A stretch of DNA of 64,000 bases, taken from positions 868,001 to 932,000 of the forward strand of contig OY725497.1 in NCBI GenBank assembly GCA_963281255.1. The letters run 5' to 3'. Below, piece after piece: positions 1-9,788 of this stretch (its first letter is position 1; each line of letters begins with the position of its first letter). The translations under genes and the position numbers were made by a program. The notes below the pieces were generated by a model that worked only from the letters and a program-made list of their open reading frames with translations, was not told the DNA's origin and did no database searches. The DNA comes from Aphrocallistes beatrix. Lineage: Eukaryota; Porifera; Hexactinellida; Sceptrulophora; Aphrocallistidae.

Positions 1-395
1 CATGATCTGAATTCTAAAATAAAAAATTTTATCTGGCAGAAAGAGAGGCTAAAAAATAATAGTACAATCGTCACTGTTTGAGGATAGACACTAAATAAAT
101 AAGATTCAATCAATACATCTGGCTCTATATTATAAATCAACCACAGCCAAATCCTCAAAAAATCTGGAAAGTTCCAGGAGACACACATATGATAGTTGTG
201 GCTAATGATGATCAATGTTATATGAAAAAATGATTAACAAACAATCACTCTAATTTTTTACTGAAGCCATTTATGCAATAAAGTCAGGATCACTTAATTT
301 GAACCACCAGAACAAAAATGTGTTCATAATAGAGATATTTCATATTAATAATATGCGAACTTGATTAGATAATGAAATTAGTACCCGAAGTTTAG
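1..395. other. AT-rich non-coding left edge
   Basis: No supportable coding region or RNA gene is visible. It may be an intron or flank of the gene whose 5' exons lie at 2355-1849 on the minus strand. Confidence 0.5.
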
Positions 396-403
396 TTCAT
401 AAT

Positions 404-823
404 TAGGGTTTAGAATCCCGGGATCCCGATCCATTTCACCACCGGGATTCGATCCCGAGATTTGTTCTTTAATCCCGATCCCGAATTTCAATCCCGGGAT
501 CCCGATGATTTTGTGCTATATAGTATGAGTGATTAGATAATTGTCTTGACCGAAGTTAACAATGGATAAATCACAAAATACTGACCCAATGAAAAATAGT
601 AATATAATAGTTCCTTATCTTATCATTAACGTATCATTCAAACACTATTATTAAAATACACTTAGTTATTATTAAATGTAGAGTTACGTACAACTTCAAA
701 TTATATAATACCGTTTAGTACTTTTTTCACCTAGATTCACCTAAACTGCATATGCTTTTACTAACCCCGGGATTAGAAAAAATTAAATCCCAGAATCCCG
801 AAATCCCGGGATTGTAAGCCCTA
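404..823. mobile_element. hAT-like MITE with 8-bp target site duplication
   Basis: The ends are inverted: TAGGGTTTAGAATCCCGGG on the left, and a right end whose complement begins TAGGGCTTACAATCCCGGG. An exact 8-bp direct repeat, TTCATAAT, flanks the element at 396-403 and 824-831. Eight-base duplications are characteristic of hAT transposases. Subterminal GGGATCCCGA-type motifs repeat inside. There is no coding capacity, so it is a non-autonomous derivative. Confidence 0.85.
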
Positions 824-880
824 TTCATAATAAACGAATCTTCATATTACGCAGGTTAATAAAAAAATATGCGACCATGA

Positions 881-1186
881 TTAAGCATAATTTGAGCATA
901 TTTTGAGCATAATTTGAGCACAATTTGAGCATATATTGAGCATATTTTGAGCATAACTTGAGCATATATTGAGCATATTTTAAGCATATATTGAGCATAT
1001 TTTGAGCACATTTTGAGCATATTTTAAACATAATTTGAGCACAATTTGAGCATATTTTGAGCATAATTTGAGCACAATTTGAGCATATTTTGAGCATATT
1101 TTGAGCATAATTTGAGCATAATTTGAGCATATTTTGAGCATATTTTAAGCATATTTTGAGCATATTTTGAGTATAATTTGAGCATA
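881..1186. repeat. 11-bp minisatellite (TTGAGCATAAT type)
   Basis: About 27 tandem units of TTGAGCATAWT/TTGAGCATATT occur with scattered substitutions. The array produces a spurious open frame on the minus strand rich in Met-Leu-Lys-Ile, which is not a gene. Confidence 0.9.
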
Positions 1187-1367
1187 TGACATGGACTGAA
1201 ATTGGTTGATTAATAATTAATCACGTATAATAATCTTTAGTAATGTGAACTTTGATTCAAATTGACCTTACATTCTTATTTTTTTTAGTTTACTTAATAC
1301 GAAGTAAATTCTATTTATCACGAACCTAAATTTGTGCTACAGTTCTGATTTATAATGTAACGAATTG

Positions 1368-1806
1368 ATTGAAGAAACTGCCCGACACAGAAAGCTGATT
1401 TTTGGCATGTGGGGGTCTTTTGGCTATGGTTCCACTAAGTTCTGAGCTCAGACGAAAATGTCAACTCATCGTGGAATTATGATGTCATTGTCACCTTTTT
1501 TATAATTAGAAATTTCATGACCATAACTCAGCTATTTTAGGTGATAGAAGGCTGAAATTTTAATAAGATGTGTACATTAATATACCTCACATATGATGCA
1601 ACTATCATCAAAAAATGATGACTCATCACTCTGTTATGACGTCATCATTACGGATCAAAAAAAAAAATTGACAAATTTGGTGATTTTCGTACGATATCGA
1701 TTATAACAGTAGGTCTGACGTATTTAGAGATGCTATCTGCCTTATAATTAATCAATGTGACCCCAGGCCAGCCGCACAGCGCAAGCAAGAGAAGCGCGCT
1801 TGTACT
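1368..1806 (+). mobile_element. Dispersed family A element (GC-rich hairpin tail)
   Basis: It begins near GAATTGATTGAAGAAACTGC and ends with a GC-rich tail (CAGCCGCACAGCGCAAGC, then AAGCGCGCTTGT). Close relatives are at 22110-22549, 62562-63055 and, reversed, near 12640-13140 and 62278-62475. It has no coding capacity. Its right end overlaps the open frame that follows the second exon of the secreted-protein gene. Confidence 0.75.
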
Positions 1807-2355
1807 TATAGGATTCAACAACGACCCTGTAGGATGTCTCTAAATTACCTCTATCAGAGTCTTGTAAGAGGAAAGTGAGGCTACCAGGAGGAAACCTCCC
1901 TCCTGGAGATGTCGAAAAGTTGAGCGAGTTAGAGAAGACCTGGATCCGAATTCTTGATGAATAAGGACTGTCAATAATGTCGTCATCATTTACTCCCATC
2001 AAAGCAAAGCTCTGATTCTTGTCCCAGTTGCTTGAGTTGAAGTAGAAGTAACTTCCTGTAATGAGAGCGAGATGTTCGTCCAGAGGTGTGAGTAGGATGC
2101 TCACATTTACTCCCGTTGGAGGCTGTGACTGCAGTACAACGCTGTATACAGCTTCTCCCCCCTCGAGAATTGTAGAGGGAGAAGAGGGACCTTCCTTCGC
2201 AAACCGACATAGTGCCTGAGATCCAACTGTCAAAAGAGATAGAATTCATGGTAAGTTTGGCTGGAGAATTAGTACCAATAATATCTGGAAAGTAACTCAC
2301 CCGTTTGGAATAGGTTGAAGAATAAAATTGTACAAATCAGCCAAAATAATCGCAT
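1748..2355 (-). CDS. Secreted or membrane protein with Calx-beta-like domain, 5' exons
   Basis: Exon 1 (2355-2301) starts MRLFWLICTILFFNLFQT, a typical signal peptide, and ends at donor GTGAGT. Exon 2 begins at 2226 after acceptor TTTTGACAG. The translation has an ILEGGEAVYSVVLQSQPP segment, then SNWDKNQSF and NDDD. That spacing matches Calx-beta-like extracellular modules (EGG...YTVVL...P, ...W..pq...V.avDDd). Exon 2 can stop at donor GTAATT at 1848, giving a 378-bp, phase 1-1 exon typical of shuffled extracellular modules. Read onward instead, the frame runs into a family A transposon and stops at 1748, with a transposon-derived tail (177 aa in total). I favour the spliced version, with more exons to the left of the window. 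The domain call is by pattern only. Confidence 0.55.
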
Positions 2356-2593
2356 TCTTCTGTTAGAGCTGAATCAAGAAAATTTGCATTCTAATGTGAA
2401 AACACCAAATCGACTAAATTTCAAATGTAGAATATTCGATAGGATTCTCTGAAATAAATAGAAATGAATTTATCAAGTGTCATGGAAACAATACTAACAT
2501 TTGCAACTTGTTATATCGAAGTAACTATGGATATTAATTCTAGACTGGAGAACGATTGCAAAGAAATAAATATAATCATGAAATACAAACTAA

Positions 2594-3382
2594 TTAACTG
2601 CAAGTAGATTGACGGTGAGAAATGAACGTTTCAACTCTTTCCCCGTTAGTTTCAATAGTTCTCACTACTCTCTCCATATCGCAATCCTGCAAGGTTAAAG
2701 TATCGCCTATTTTGAACGGTCCTTGCTGTACCCTACAGAGAGAATGCGTATGGGCTACAGTCCCTAACTGAATCCCGATGTCCCGAATCAAACTTCGGAT
2801 GTAGGTCCCGGATGAACACACCGCGTGAATTTCAAAGTAAGGAAGCGATACATGTAATAAATTGAGGCTATGTATCTGAACTGTTTTTACTTTAGCTCTT
2901 GTATAAATCCCCCTCGTAGCATAGTCTACCATTCGAATCCCTTTCACCTTGACGTTCGAGTACATGGGAACTTTTTGCCGTAAATTTCCTCTGAATTTAT
3001 CAATGACTCTCTGTAACTGTTCATGTGTTACATGCTGATAATCCATCGATTTTATCAATTTCCCACCAACTGAATCAGTATCCATTGCTTCCCCTAATTT
3101 CCCACGAGCAAGATAGCTCTTTTGACAATTGTTCAAAAACAAACCAAGATTCTGACAGCTAGATCCTATCCCTACAACTAGTATCCCATGAGCAAAGCTG
3201 TCTAGCACCCCACCATGTCCTACTTTAGGCATCTCAGTTGCGGTTGAAGATTTATTTAAAGACTGCTCCCAAACATCCTTCATGCTATCGAGATATTCCA
3301 TTGTCCGTAAACCAGCAGGTTTGTACAAAGGAAATATTCCACCCTTAACAAACAATTGCACCGTCGCTCGATTCACTGCCAC
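2594..3382 (-). CDS. TRUB1: TruB-family tRNA pseudouridine synthase (TRUB1-like)
   Basis: Single-exon, 262 aa. It converts U55 of tRNA T-loops (and some mRNA uridines) to pseudouridine. Visible family landmarks are GIFPLYKPAG at the N-terminus, the catalytic-motif region GHGGVLDSFAHGILVVGIG with the presumed nucleophile Asp61, a YLARGKLGEAMDTDS segment, and near the C-terminal third SSGTYIRSLIRDIG followed by RVQQGPF. There is no C-terminal PUA domain, as in animal TRUB1 rather than bacterial TruB. The length is complete for the catalytic domain. The start MAVNRATVQ lies a few residues before the conserved core. The gene lies downstream of ZWILCH on the same strand. I see no mitochondrial presequence, so TRUB2 is less likely. 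Confidence 0.88.
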   Translation of the reverse strand: MAVNRATVQLFVKGGIFPLYKPAGLRTMEYLDSMKDVWEQSLNKSSTATEMPKVGHGGVLDSFAHGILVVGIGSSCQNLGLFLNNCQKSYLARGKLGEAMDTDSVGGKLIKSMDYQHVTHEQLQRVIDKFRGNLRQKVPMYSNVKVKGIRMVDYATRGIYTRAKVKTVQIHSLNLLHVSLPYFEIHAVCSSGTYIRSLIRDIGIQLGTVAHTHSLCRVQQGPFKIGDTLTLQDCDMERVVRTIETNGERVETFISHRQSTCS

Positions 3383-3856
3383 CTTAAATATCTAATAAGA
3401 AATAACAAATTCATCTCCTACTTGCAAATTATGCAATCAACTTCAGATCAATCAGGAGCTCACATTTAGGCAGAAACTAATGCCGTATTCAAAAACAGAA
3501 CAAAGGAATTCAACGAACGATACAGAATAATATTTCTATAGTTCATAAATAAAATAATACAAGCTGATATTTGATAATGTTAAACAATGGTTGCATAATT
3601 CGAACAGTAAGAAGTACGTGTATTCGCTACTTGAAGGTTGATGACCAATCCATAAATCCATACTAACATGATAATGACTTAGTTTTGTCTCTACATGGAC
3701 TCGAGGCTCACGGGACCATTGCAAAGAATAAATTATTTATTACGTAGATATATGTAGCAGCACTATTATATTGATTCTCCACACAAATGTATCTACTATT
3801 ATACACGTGTATGTATAATAAATCTCTAAATCTTAACAGTAGCCTCGTGAAGTTGG

Positions 3857-5719
3857 TCATGCCGTCCTCCTACTGATACTAGAAGTTATCTGTTGGATGT
3901 ATATGTGGTAAGGGTTGAGTAGATCTTCTGCAGATTGATTAATAGATTGAAAAAGCTCTCTATTCACAAAGGAGACGGAGAAATCCGACTTCTGTTGAGT
4001 GGATTCGAGATGCCATAGCGAGCAAGGGACGCGATTACAAATATCGTGAAGAGTTTGGTTAGAGGAGCTACGCTTTTTTAAGTGATAGGTTAACCGAGAT
4101 GTTGTAGTTATATCGAAATCTTCGAAATTCTTTATAAAATGTTGGTAGAGAGAGGTGATGAAAGGACGGATCTCGTTTGGAGATAATTTGAGATGAGATT
4201 CTGCGATTATTCCCACTTCACAAATCGTGTGAAGGAGATGGAGAAACTTGAACTTTCTAGAATGATCCTCTAGTTCTAGGAATTTCGCATTGATGTCATT
4301 ATCTAAGTTTAGTAAACATTTTGAACTAATTTTATATACATAATCTGCAAATAACTTCAACATCCCAATCTCAGTAATAATTTCAATAACTTTGGCTGGA
4401 TCAGAGAGATCCTGTTCTAATTTCGATAAGCTCTTATCTCCAGAACAATCCTTGATAAGTTTAGATAAATAGGATTTATTCTCTGGCTGAAAGTAGGGAG
4501 TGATTTCGCAGGCGATCACACCTTCAACCATGGAGGTGAGAAGTTTCGTGAAAGGAGTGAAATCATTAACGCAATACAGCTTGACAAAACTCCAGATTAT
4601 CTCGGTGCAGTCGAGCAAAGGTCTGGATTCGCTGCTATCTTGTTGAATGAATGTAGCATCAGGGGAGGCAGAACTGATCTGTTCCAAACACTTAGAAATA
4701 CCGTCACTTTCTGTCACGTCTTCGCATAACATCACTTCTTCATTCTCTGTACTAGATAGCTGTGCGAGAGAGGACACATTAGAAAAAATGAGACCTTTCA
4801 GATAATGCAATTCTCTGTATTGAACAGATTGGATGGAGTATTTGCTGGTTACGTTAATTTCGAAATTGATAGATGGGAAGAAATCCAACAGAGGAGCTGA
4901 GAGTAAGGATTTGGGGTTGCTCCATTTCGCTGTTATATACACGCGATAATTATTCGAAAAGTAAACAGTGTCGTACTTGGAAGTAACTGTAAATTTACAG
5001 TTCTCTTCTATTGGAATTTTCCACTCTTTTCTAATGAAGTTTGTAATGTCACGCTCCTTCAAGATGTTTTGTTTGCACCTAACGCCTTTATACGCGAGGC
5101 TAAATTTCGTATAACTAGATAGGTTTCTATCAGGTTGAGGGGTGCACTGAGCACCAATCATTGAAAATGATTCCCCCACAGCCGGCTGAGAACATTGAAT
5201 AAGAATGGGAGGAAGTGGAAATGACTTGGTTATAAGAGCATAATGAGATAATATGTTCTGAGCCTCACTAAACAAAATTGGTAAGAGTGATTGAGTTGCG
5301 ATTATATTGTAGTTTTCAAAAGTAGAAGACAGCTGTTTTAAAGACGATGATTGAGAATGATCTCCGACGGATACAACGTGTTTGCGTATCAAGTGTGATC
5401 GAGGGGCGTTCAAAGAGAGAATTGTTTGGTTATCAATAACACTTGACAAGATAGTGGTATCTTCAACAAACGAGGCACCCAATCGAGAATCAGGAATTGC
5501 AAATCCTTCTAAAGGGGAGGAAACAATCATTGGTTCATTTTTTGATGAGAAAATAGTGATTCCTCTCAAATCTGTTCCGATTATCAAAGGGATCTCTTCT
5601 TCGTTCCCCAAATACGTGACTCCTTGCTGAGTTTGTAGGAATGCTTCACCATGTGACAGAAGTGAGTGAATTGATTGAGACTGTTGGATTGCTTCGCATA
5701 ATTCTTGTTGATTCCACAT
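3857..5719 (-). CDS. ZWILCH: Zwilch kinetochore protein (RZZ complex subunit)
   Basis: Single-exon, 620 aa, close to the length of animal Zwilch (about 590-640). Zwilch joins ROD and ZW10 at unattached kinetochores, recruiting dynein and the MAD1-MAD2 checkpoint. Matching landmarks in order: a mid-N-terminal segment ending FPLPPILIQCSQPA then FSMIGAQC; the YRELHYLKGLIF helix; a CTEIIWSFVKLY block; a block with ITPYFQPENKSYLSKLIKD; EIGMLKLFADY; and a LHLLHTICEVGI helix. They fall in the order and spacing of the human protein. The start MWNQQELCEAI is the first Met after a long stop-rich stretch. The family evolves quickly, so the call rests on ordered short motifs. Confidence 0.8.
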   Translation of the reverse strand: MWNQQELCEAIQQSQSIHSLLSHGEAFLQTQQGVTYLGNEEEIPLIIGTDLRGITIFSSKNEPMIVSSPLEGFAIPDSRLGASFVEDTTILSSVIDNQTILSLNAPRSHLIRKHVVSVGDHSQSSSLKQLSSTFENYNIIATQSLLPILFSEAQNILSHYALITKSFPLPPILIQCSQPAVGESFSMIGAQCTPQPDRNLSSYTKFSLAYKGVRCKQNILKERDITNFIRKEWKIPIEENCKFTVTSKYDTVYFSNNYRVYITAKWSNPKSLLSAPLLDFFPSINFEINVTSKYSIQSVQYRELHYLKGLIFSNVSSLAQLSSTENEEVMLCEDVTESDGISKCLEQISSASPDATFIQQDSSESRPLLDCTEIIWSFVKLYCVNDFTPFTKLLTSMVEGVIACEITPYFQPENKSYLSKLIKDCSGDKSLSKLEQDLSDPAKVIEIITEIGMLKLFADYVYKISSKCLLNLDNDINAKFLELEDHSRKFKFLHLLHTICEVGIIAESHLKLSPNEIRPFITSLYQHFIKNFEDFDITTTSRLTYHLKKRSSSNQTLHDICNRVPCSLWHLESTQQKSDFSVSFVNRELFQSINQSAEDLLNPYHIYIQQITSSISRRTA

Positions 5720-6499
5720 TATTTATACCTGACACCTGTTATATTTCAATAAAGTGGCATATTTTGTTAATTATAAGATGAGTGGCTTTTATTGTAAATT
5801 AATTAATTTGTTTATCGGATACCCTTCTTAGATCAATCCACACGAAACACCATTCTTGGGACCTTTGGGAAATAATGTTGACGAAATTAAATCTTGGTCG
5901 AGAAAACGAAGGCGCAATTCCAGAAATACCAGAGGGGTGAAAATTGCAAATATCACGAAACATGACAGTTTTATAAGTGCCAGAATTGGATTCTATAGTG
6001 TATTACCAATCTCTCATGAGATCTCATTAATAAAAAAATCAGCTTTGAGTGAAGGTGTGAAAATATGAATATAGTATACGTACTTATAACAACCTAAAGT
6101 GTAAAACTTTGCAAAAAATAGCATATACTATACACTATAGAATAATCCTATATATGTATTAAATTTAATAAAAATTGGACGTTTATATTAGCAGAATCGA
6201 GCAGACGGACTTAGTAAAATGTCCATTCTAAAAGGTCTGCTCCTCATAAGAATTGCAATAAAATGGAGGATAAGAAATTATGTATTCAATGAATAGGTCA
6301 CCAGTTTCCACTGTCAATTTAAAGGTGTTCCTATACAATGTAAAATGTATTTCATTTTCAAATTGAGATTCACATTGAAAGATCACATGTATCAAACTTA
6401 ATGGCATAACTCCCATGTTGTGGCACATGACAACTAAAATGTAAATAAATACGAGTATACCATAAAAAATTTCAGGAATCAATTCCTAGAAGTTTCGAA
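5720..6499. other. Intergenic region between divergent ZWILCH and MATE genes
   Basis: AT-rich, with no convincing gene. Short frames at 5856-6068 (+) and 6228-6482 (-) lack recognisable motifs. As the only space between two divergently transcribed genes it should hold both promoters, but I see no clear TATA box that decides a start. Confidence 0.4.
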
Positions 6500-7384
6500 A
6501 TGAAGAAAGATTTATTGAAGTTTCTCTGCTCTTATTACTGGATTGTTAAAGAAATAATATATCTCTCCAAGTTAGCACTACCTCCTGCCATCGTTTATCT
6601 GACTGAAGCAGTGCAACTGAAAATCAGTAACGTGTTCATAGGTAGAAGCTCAGGAAATAATGTAGAGAAAATGCTGAGTTCTTTATTTGTCGGTCAAGTA
6701 GTGACAACCTGCACAGCCTATGCTATTTCTGAAGGATTTTCTGTCTACATAAGTATCCTTTGTTCTCAAGCATACGGGGCTAAACAGCATAAGCTAGTAG
6801 GTCTGTATTTCTACAGAGCTCTCTTCATGGCAGTTCTCACATGCTTCCCTCTCTTTACGCTCTTCATATGTGTGCGTCCAGTCGTATACTCAATAACAGG
6901 AGACTGGGAACTGGCATATCATGCTGGTAGTTACACAGCTGTTTTCTGTTTCGGGTATCCTGCTTATGTGTACTTCAAAACTGCTCTTCGATTTCTACAA
7001 GCACAGAATGTTCTGTGGCCACAAATGCTCTATATCTTTCTAGGAAACATAATCAATATAGTTCTACAATATGTCCTAATATTTCATTACAACACCGGAA
7101 TTGCTGGAACGGCAGCAGGATACATTATCAGTTTGTATGTAAATGTATTGCTCCTGTATACACATATCAGATTCACAAATATTCATATAACTACACATGT
7201 TTCTTGGACGACTGAAATTATTGGAAACTGGTACCATTCGGCGAAATACACATTACCACCAATGATGCAAACATTCACAGGTGTCCTGACTGGAGCCTTC
7301 ACACCACTCATTTTATTAGGAATTATCGTTGTATTAGTTTTCCTGTGTTTGGAAAGGTTGAGAAGATTCTTGAGAGGAAAGTAA
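6500..7384 (+). CDS. MATE-family (SLC47-like) transporter, 3'-truncated
   Basis: The frame of 294 aa covers only about the first half of a MATE antiporter (usual length 450-600 aa, 12-13 helices). Matching features: an opening helix KLALPPAIVYLTE; the SILCSQAYGAKQ segment typical of the second and third helices; a GYPAYVYFKTALRFLQAQN loop; and NIVLQYVLIF with GIAGTAAGYIISLYVN. MATE proteins export organic cations and drugs by proton or sodium exchange at the plasma membrane. Homology appears to fade near 7280-7320. After that the frame reads through the antisense of the acyltransferase 3' end and stops at 7384. A weak donor-like CAG/GTGTCC lies at about 7279, but no later MATE exon is visible before 11.5 kb. 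It is probably a truncated gene or pseudogene. Confidence 0.75.
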   Translation: MKKDLLKFLCSYYWIVKEIIYLSKLALPPAIVYLTEAVQLKISNVFIGRSSGNNVEKMLSSLFVGQVVTTCTAYAISEGFSVYISILCSQAYGAKQHKLVGLYFYRALFMAVLTCFPLFTLFICVRPVVYSITGDWELAYHAGSYTAVFCFGYPAYVYFKTALRFLQAQNVLWPQMLYIFLGNIINIVLQYVLIFHYNTGIAGTAAGYIISLYVNVLLLYTHIRFTNIHITTHVSWTTEIIGNWYHSAKYTLPPMMQTFTGVLTGAFTPLILLGIIVVLVFLCLERLRRFLRGK

Positions 7385-8547
7385 ATTATAATAGCTATGA
7401 CGAAGGATACAGCATAAGAGATGACGATGAGTCCCGCTATGATAAAGATAAAAGAAATTGTACCGTATGTAATAGCATTTCTCAGTGTGAGATAGAATAC
7501 TGACATGACGATTGGATGAACAAGATAAACAATGAAAGTCAAGCGGCTTAAAGGTGCCCACGCCTTCCAAACAAGTATGTCTAGCACGGGACCCCCGAAA
7601 CCCAATGCTAAATTGAAAATAAATAAGGCCAAAAAGGTCCCCAAAAAATTTCTGAAAACAGCAAGCAGCGTATATGTAATGGCTGGTACGTACTATAGGC
7701 ATCCCGTGGACCGTCCAGTTGGAGGAATATATTGAACATATGATCAAAATCAGAGACGATGGTAGAGTCATTAAACATATCCACGCAAGAATCCTATCGA
7801 ATTTCCTCTCGTTTTTGCAGGCTTGCCTCCAAATTGGGATCTTATACAGAAAATATCCTAGGACCATTCCAGCCATATATGGCGGAATGCGAAGGTAGAA
7901 CTTAGTGTAATACTGATTTACTAATGCTTCCTCCATTGCACGGCCATGATACATTAAGACAGATCACAGTGGTCCAAACTAGTGAATTAGGTAAAAGATT
8001 CATACTAATAATTTCAACGGATTTAGTACTTAAAATTAAGTTTAGTTTCTATTGTGATAGATTAAAACGTTCACAGAATAATATCGCCTCTATTTCTCTA
8101 TTTATGATACTTGGAATTTGAGGGTTCGCTACTATACATATTGTTTGGTAATTAGCTGAAAAAAACTACGTTATTCCTCAAATAATTTGACAATGTGAAC
8201 ATTGATTTTTTTTGCTGATGACATTTCTTCTATAACATTTTTTAGCGTAGAATTCAATGAAAGTAAGAACTTCAAGCTAGATACGACCATTTTTCTGCTA
8301 TTGTCTATCCCTAAATTAGTATTATTTCTATGCTTTTCATTGTCCAACATCTTTTTTGGGTAACCGGAAACCCAATGTGCTGAGATGCGTACTAAATCAC
8401 TAGCCGTATTTGAAAGATCATTAAATTTGTTATGAAATAGACTTTTATCTCGAATGCCAAAAGTTGCCCCAAACATAGATTTAGTTCAATTTATGTGTGT
8501 CGAAAACCGCCGATTTAGTGAAAAAATAGAATTCATTCTTGCACATA

Positions 8548-8680
8548 GGCGTAGCCAAAAACCTGCAGGCAGGCCCAAACTAGAGCCCACAGGCCCAAAT
8601 TACCGACCCACAGCCTCTCTGCAGACCCAAACTCCAGACCCGCAACCCATCTGTAGGCCCATTCAGTAAAACCAGGCTAT
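8548..8680. mobile_element. Small MITE-like element in acyltransferase intron
   Basis: CATAGGCGTAGCCAAAAACC on the left and AAACCAGGCTATGCCC on the right are imperfect inverted ends. Inside are repeats of the form AGGCCCAAACTAGAGCCCA. It belongs with other elements here whose ends read like GGCGTAGCCA (31712, 35013, 39771). No coding capacity. Confidence 0.45.
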
Positions 8681-9247
8681 GCCCTTGTTCTTGCAATTAT
8701 TTATTCATAAAAAAGGCAACCGAAAACAATTTATGTGACTTCAATGGTTTCTAAGGTTTTACTTGCACATGCATTGAATAAGTTACTATAATAATAGCTG
8801 GTATGACAATACCTCTTACCATAGCAACATTAAGTCTGTATAAGTATTTATTGGGGGCCATGATTAACTTTTCTTAAGTATTATTGTACAAATGCAACAT
8901 AATATCTACATATCAATTCTACTTTATTGTGCTAAGTTAGCACATCATACCACCAACGTACATCTGCCACTTTGACATTCAACTTGGATACTTGTAACGC
9001 TCTTATAAGACATTTCATAATTCATTATATAAACCTATGATCTCTATATACGAATGCGAATTCATAATTAACAATTTTCCATGGGTCAGCATTACTCCAA
9101 CTTTGCATAAATTGCTTGCACACACACCCGAATTGATCAGAGATTACAATGATTGCTATGGCTATATGAAGACAAGTTGTTTTCTAGATATTGTAACAAT
9201 AGTTCCATGAATTATCTAGCAAACGAAGAAATATCCATGATTATACT

Positions 9248-9579
9248 CAGGGTTTCATACAGGATTTTTTTTTGGGGGGGGAGGATTTTTTTTTCACGCT
9301 TAAATATCGATTTACAACCATTCTTGTCATTTAACCTACATATCTTTAGATTTTTAAGATCTAGATTTAGATCTGAGTGAACCTACAAGTATTGTATATA
9401 TGGATATCAGGCGATTCATTCCACAAAAGCGGCCACATGAAGACACTCCAAGTGAAATGGATATAGATAAAGGTGCATCTGAAGAGCCATGTTCAAGATT
9501 GTTGATCTTGTCCTGGGGGGAGGAAACTTTGGCTGGGGGGGGAAATCCCAGGGCCACCCCCCCTCTGTATCAAACCCTG
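9248..9579. mobile_element. MITE with CAGGGTTTCATACAG inverted ends
   Basis: CAGGGTTTCATACAGGAT at the left matches, inverted, CTCTGTATCAAACCCTG at the right, with G-runs and C-runs just inside. CAGGG ends suggest hAT type, but the flanking 8-bp repeat is only approximate. It lies in the intron of the decayed acyltransferase. Confidence 0.65.
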
Positions 9580-9788
9580 ATACTATACATTGATAATAGT
9601 ACATTTCATAGGTCTATCTCGTTTCTAAATATCAATTTAATAGGATTTAAATGAGTGTATTTAGATGATGACGTCATAATCAACAAACGCGAAGCCATAT
9701 GAATGATTGGAGTTGAGAAAATGGTCTATCATGGTCGATATACTATACATTGATAATACATTTCATAGGTCTATCTCGTTTCTAAATA
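9580..9788. repeat. 50-bp direct repeat pair
   Basis: About 50 bp starting ATACTATACATTGATAATA and running through CATAGGTCTATCTCG occurs at 9580-9633 and again at 9740-9788, separated by about 105 bp. It may be a local duplication associated with the adjacent MITE insertion. Confidence 0.8.

Noticed and set aside
825..1163. Frame of repeated Met-Leu-Lys-Ile-Cys units
   Set aside because: By-product of the 11-bp minisatellite, whose 33-bp cycle keeps a frame open.
5856..6068. 70-codon plus-strand frame
   Set aside because: Short, no motif, lies in the ZWILCH-MATE intergenic region.
8171..8476. 101-codon minus-strand frame in the acyltransferase intron
   Set aside because: Looks helical but has no recognisable motif, start context or conserved relative in the window; not supportable as a gene.
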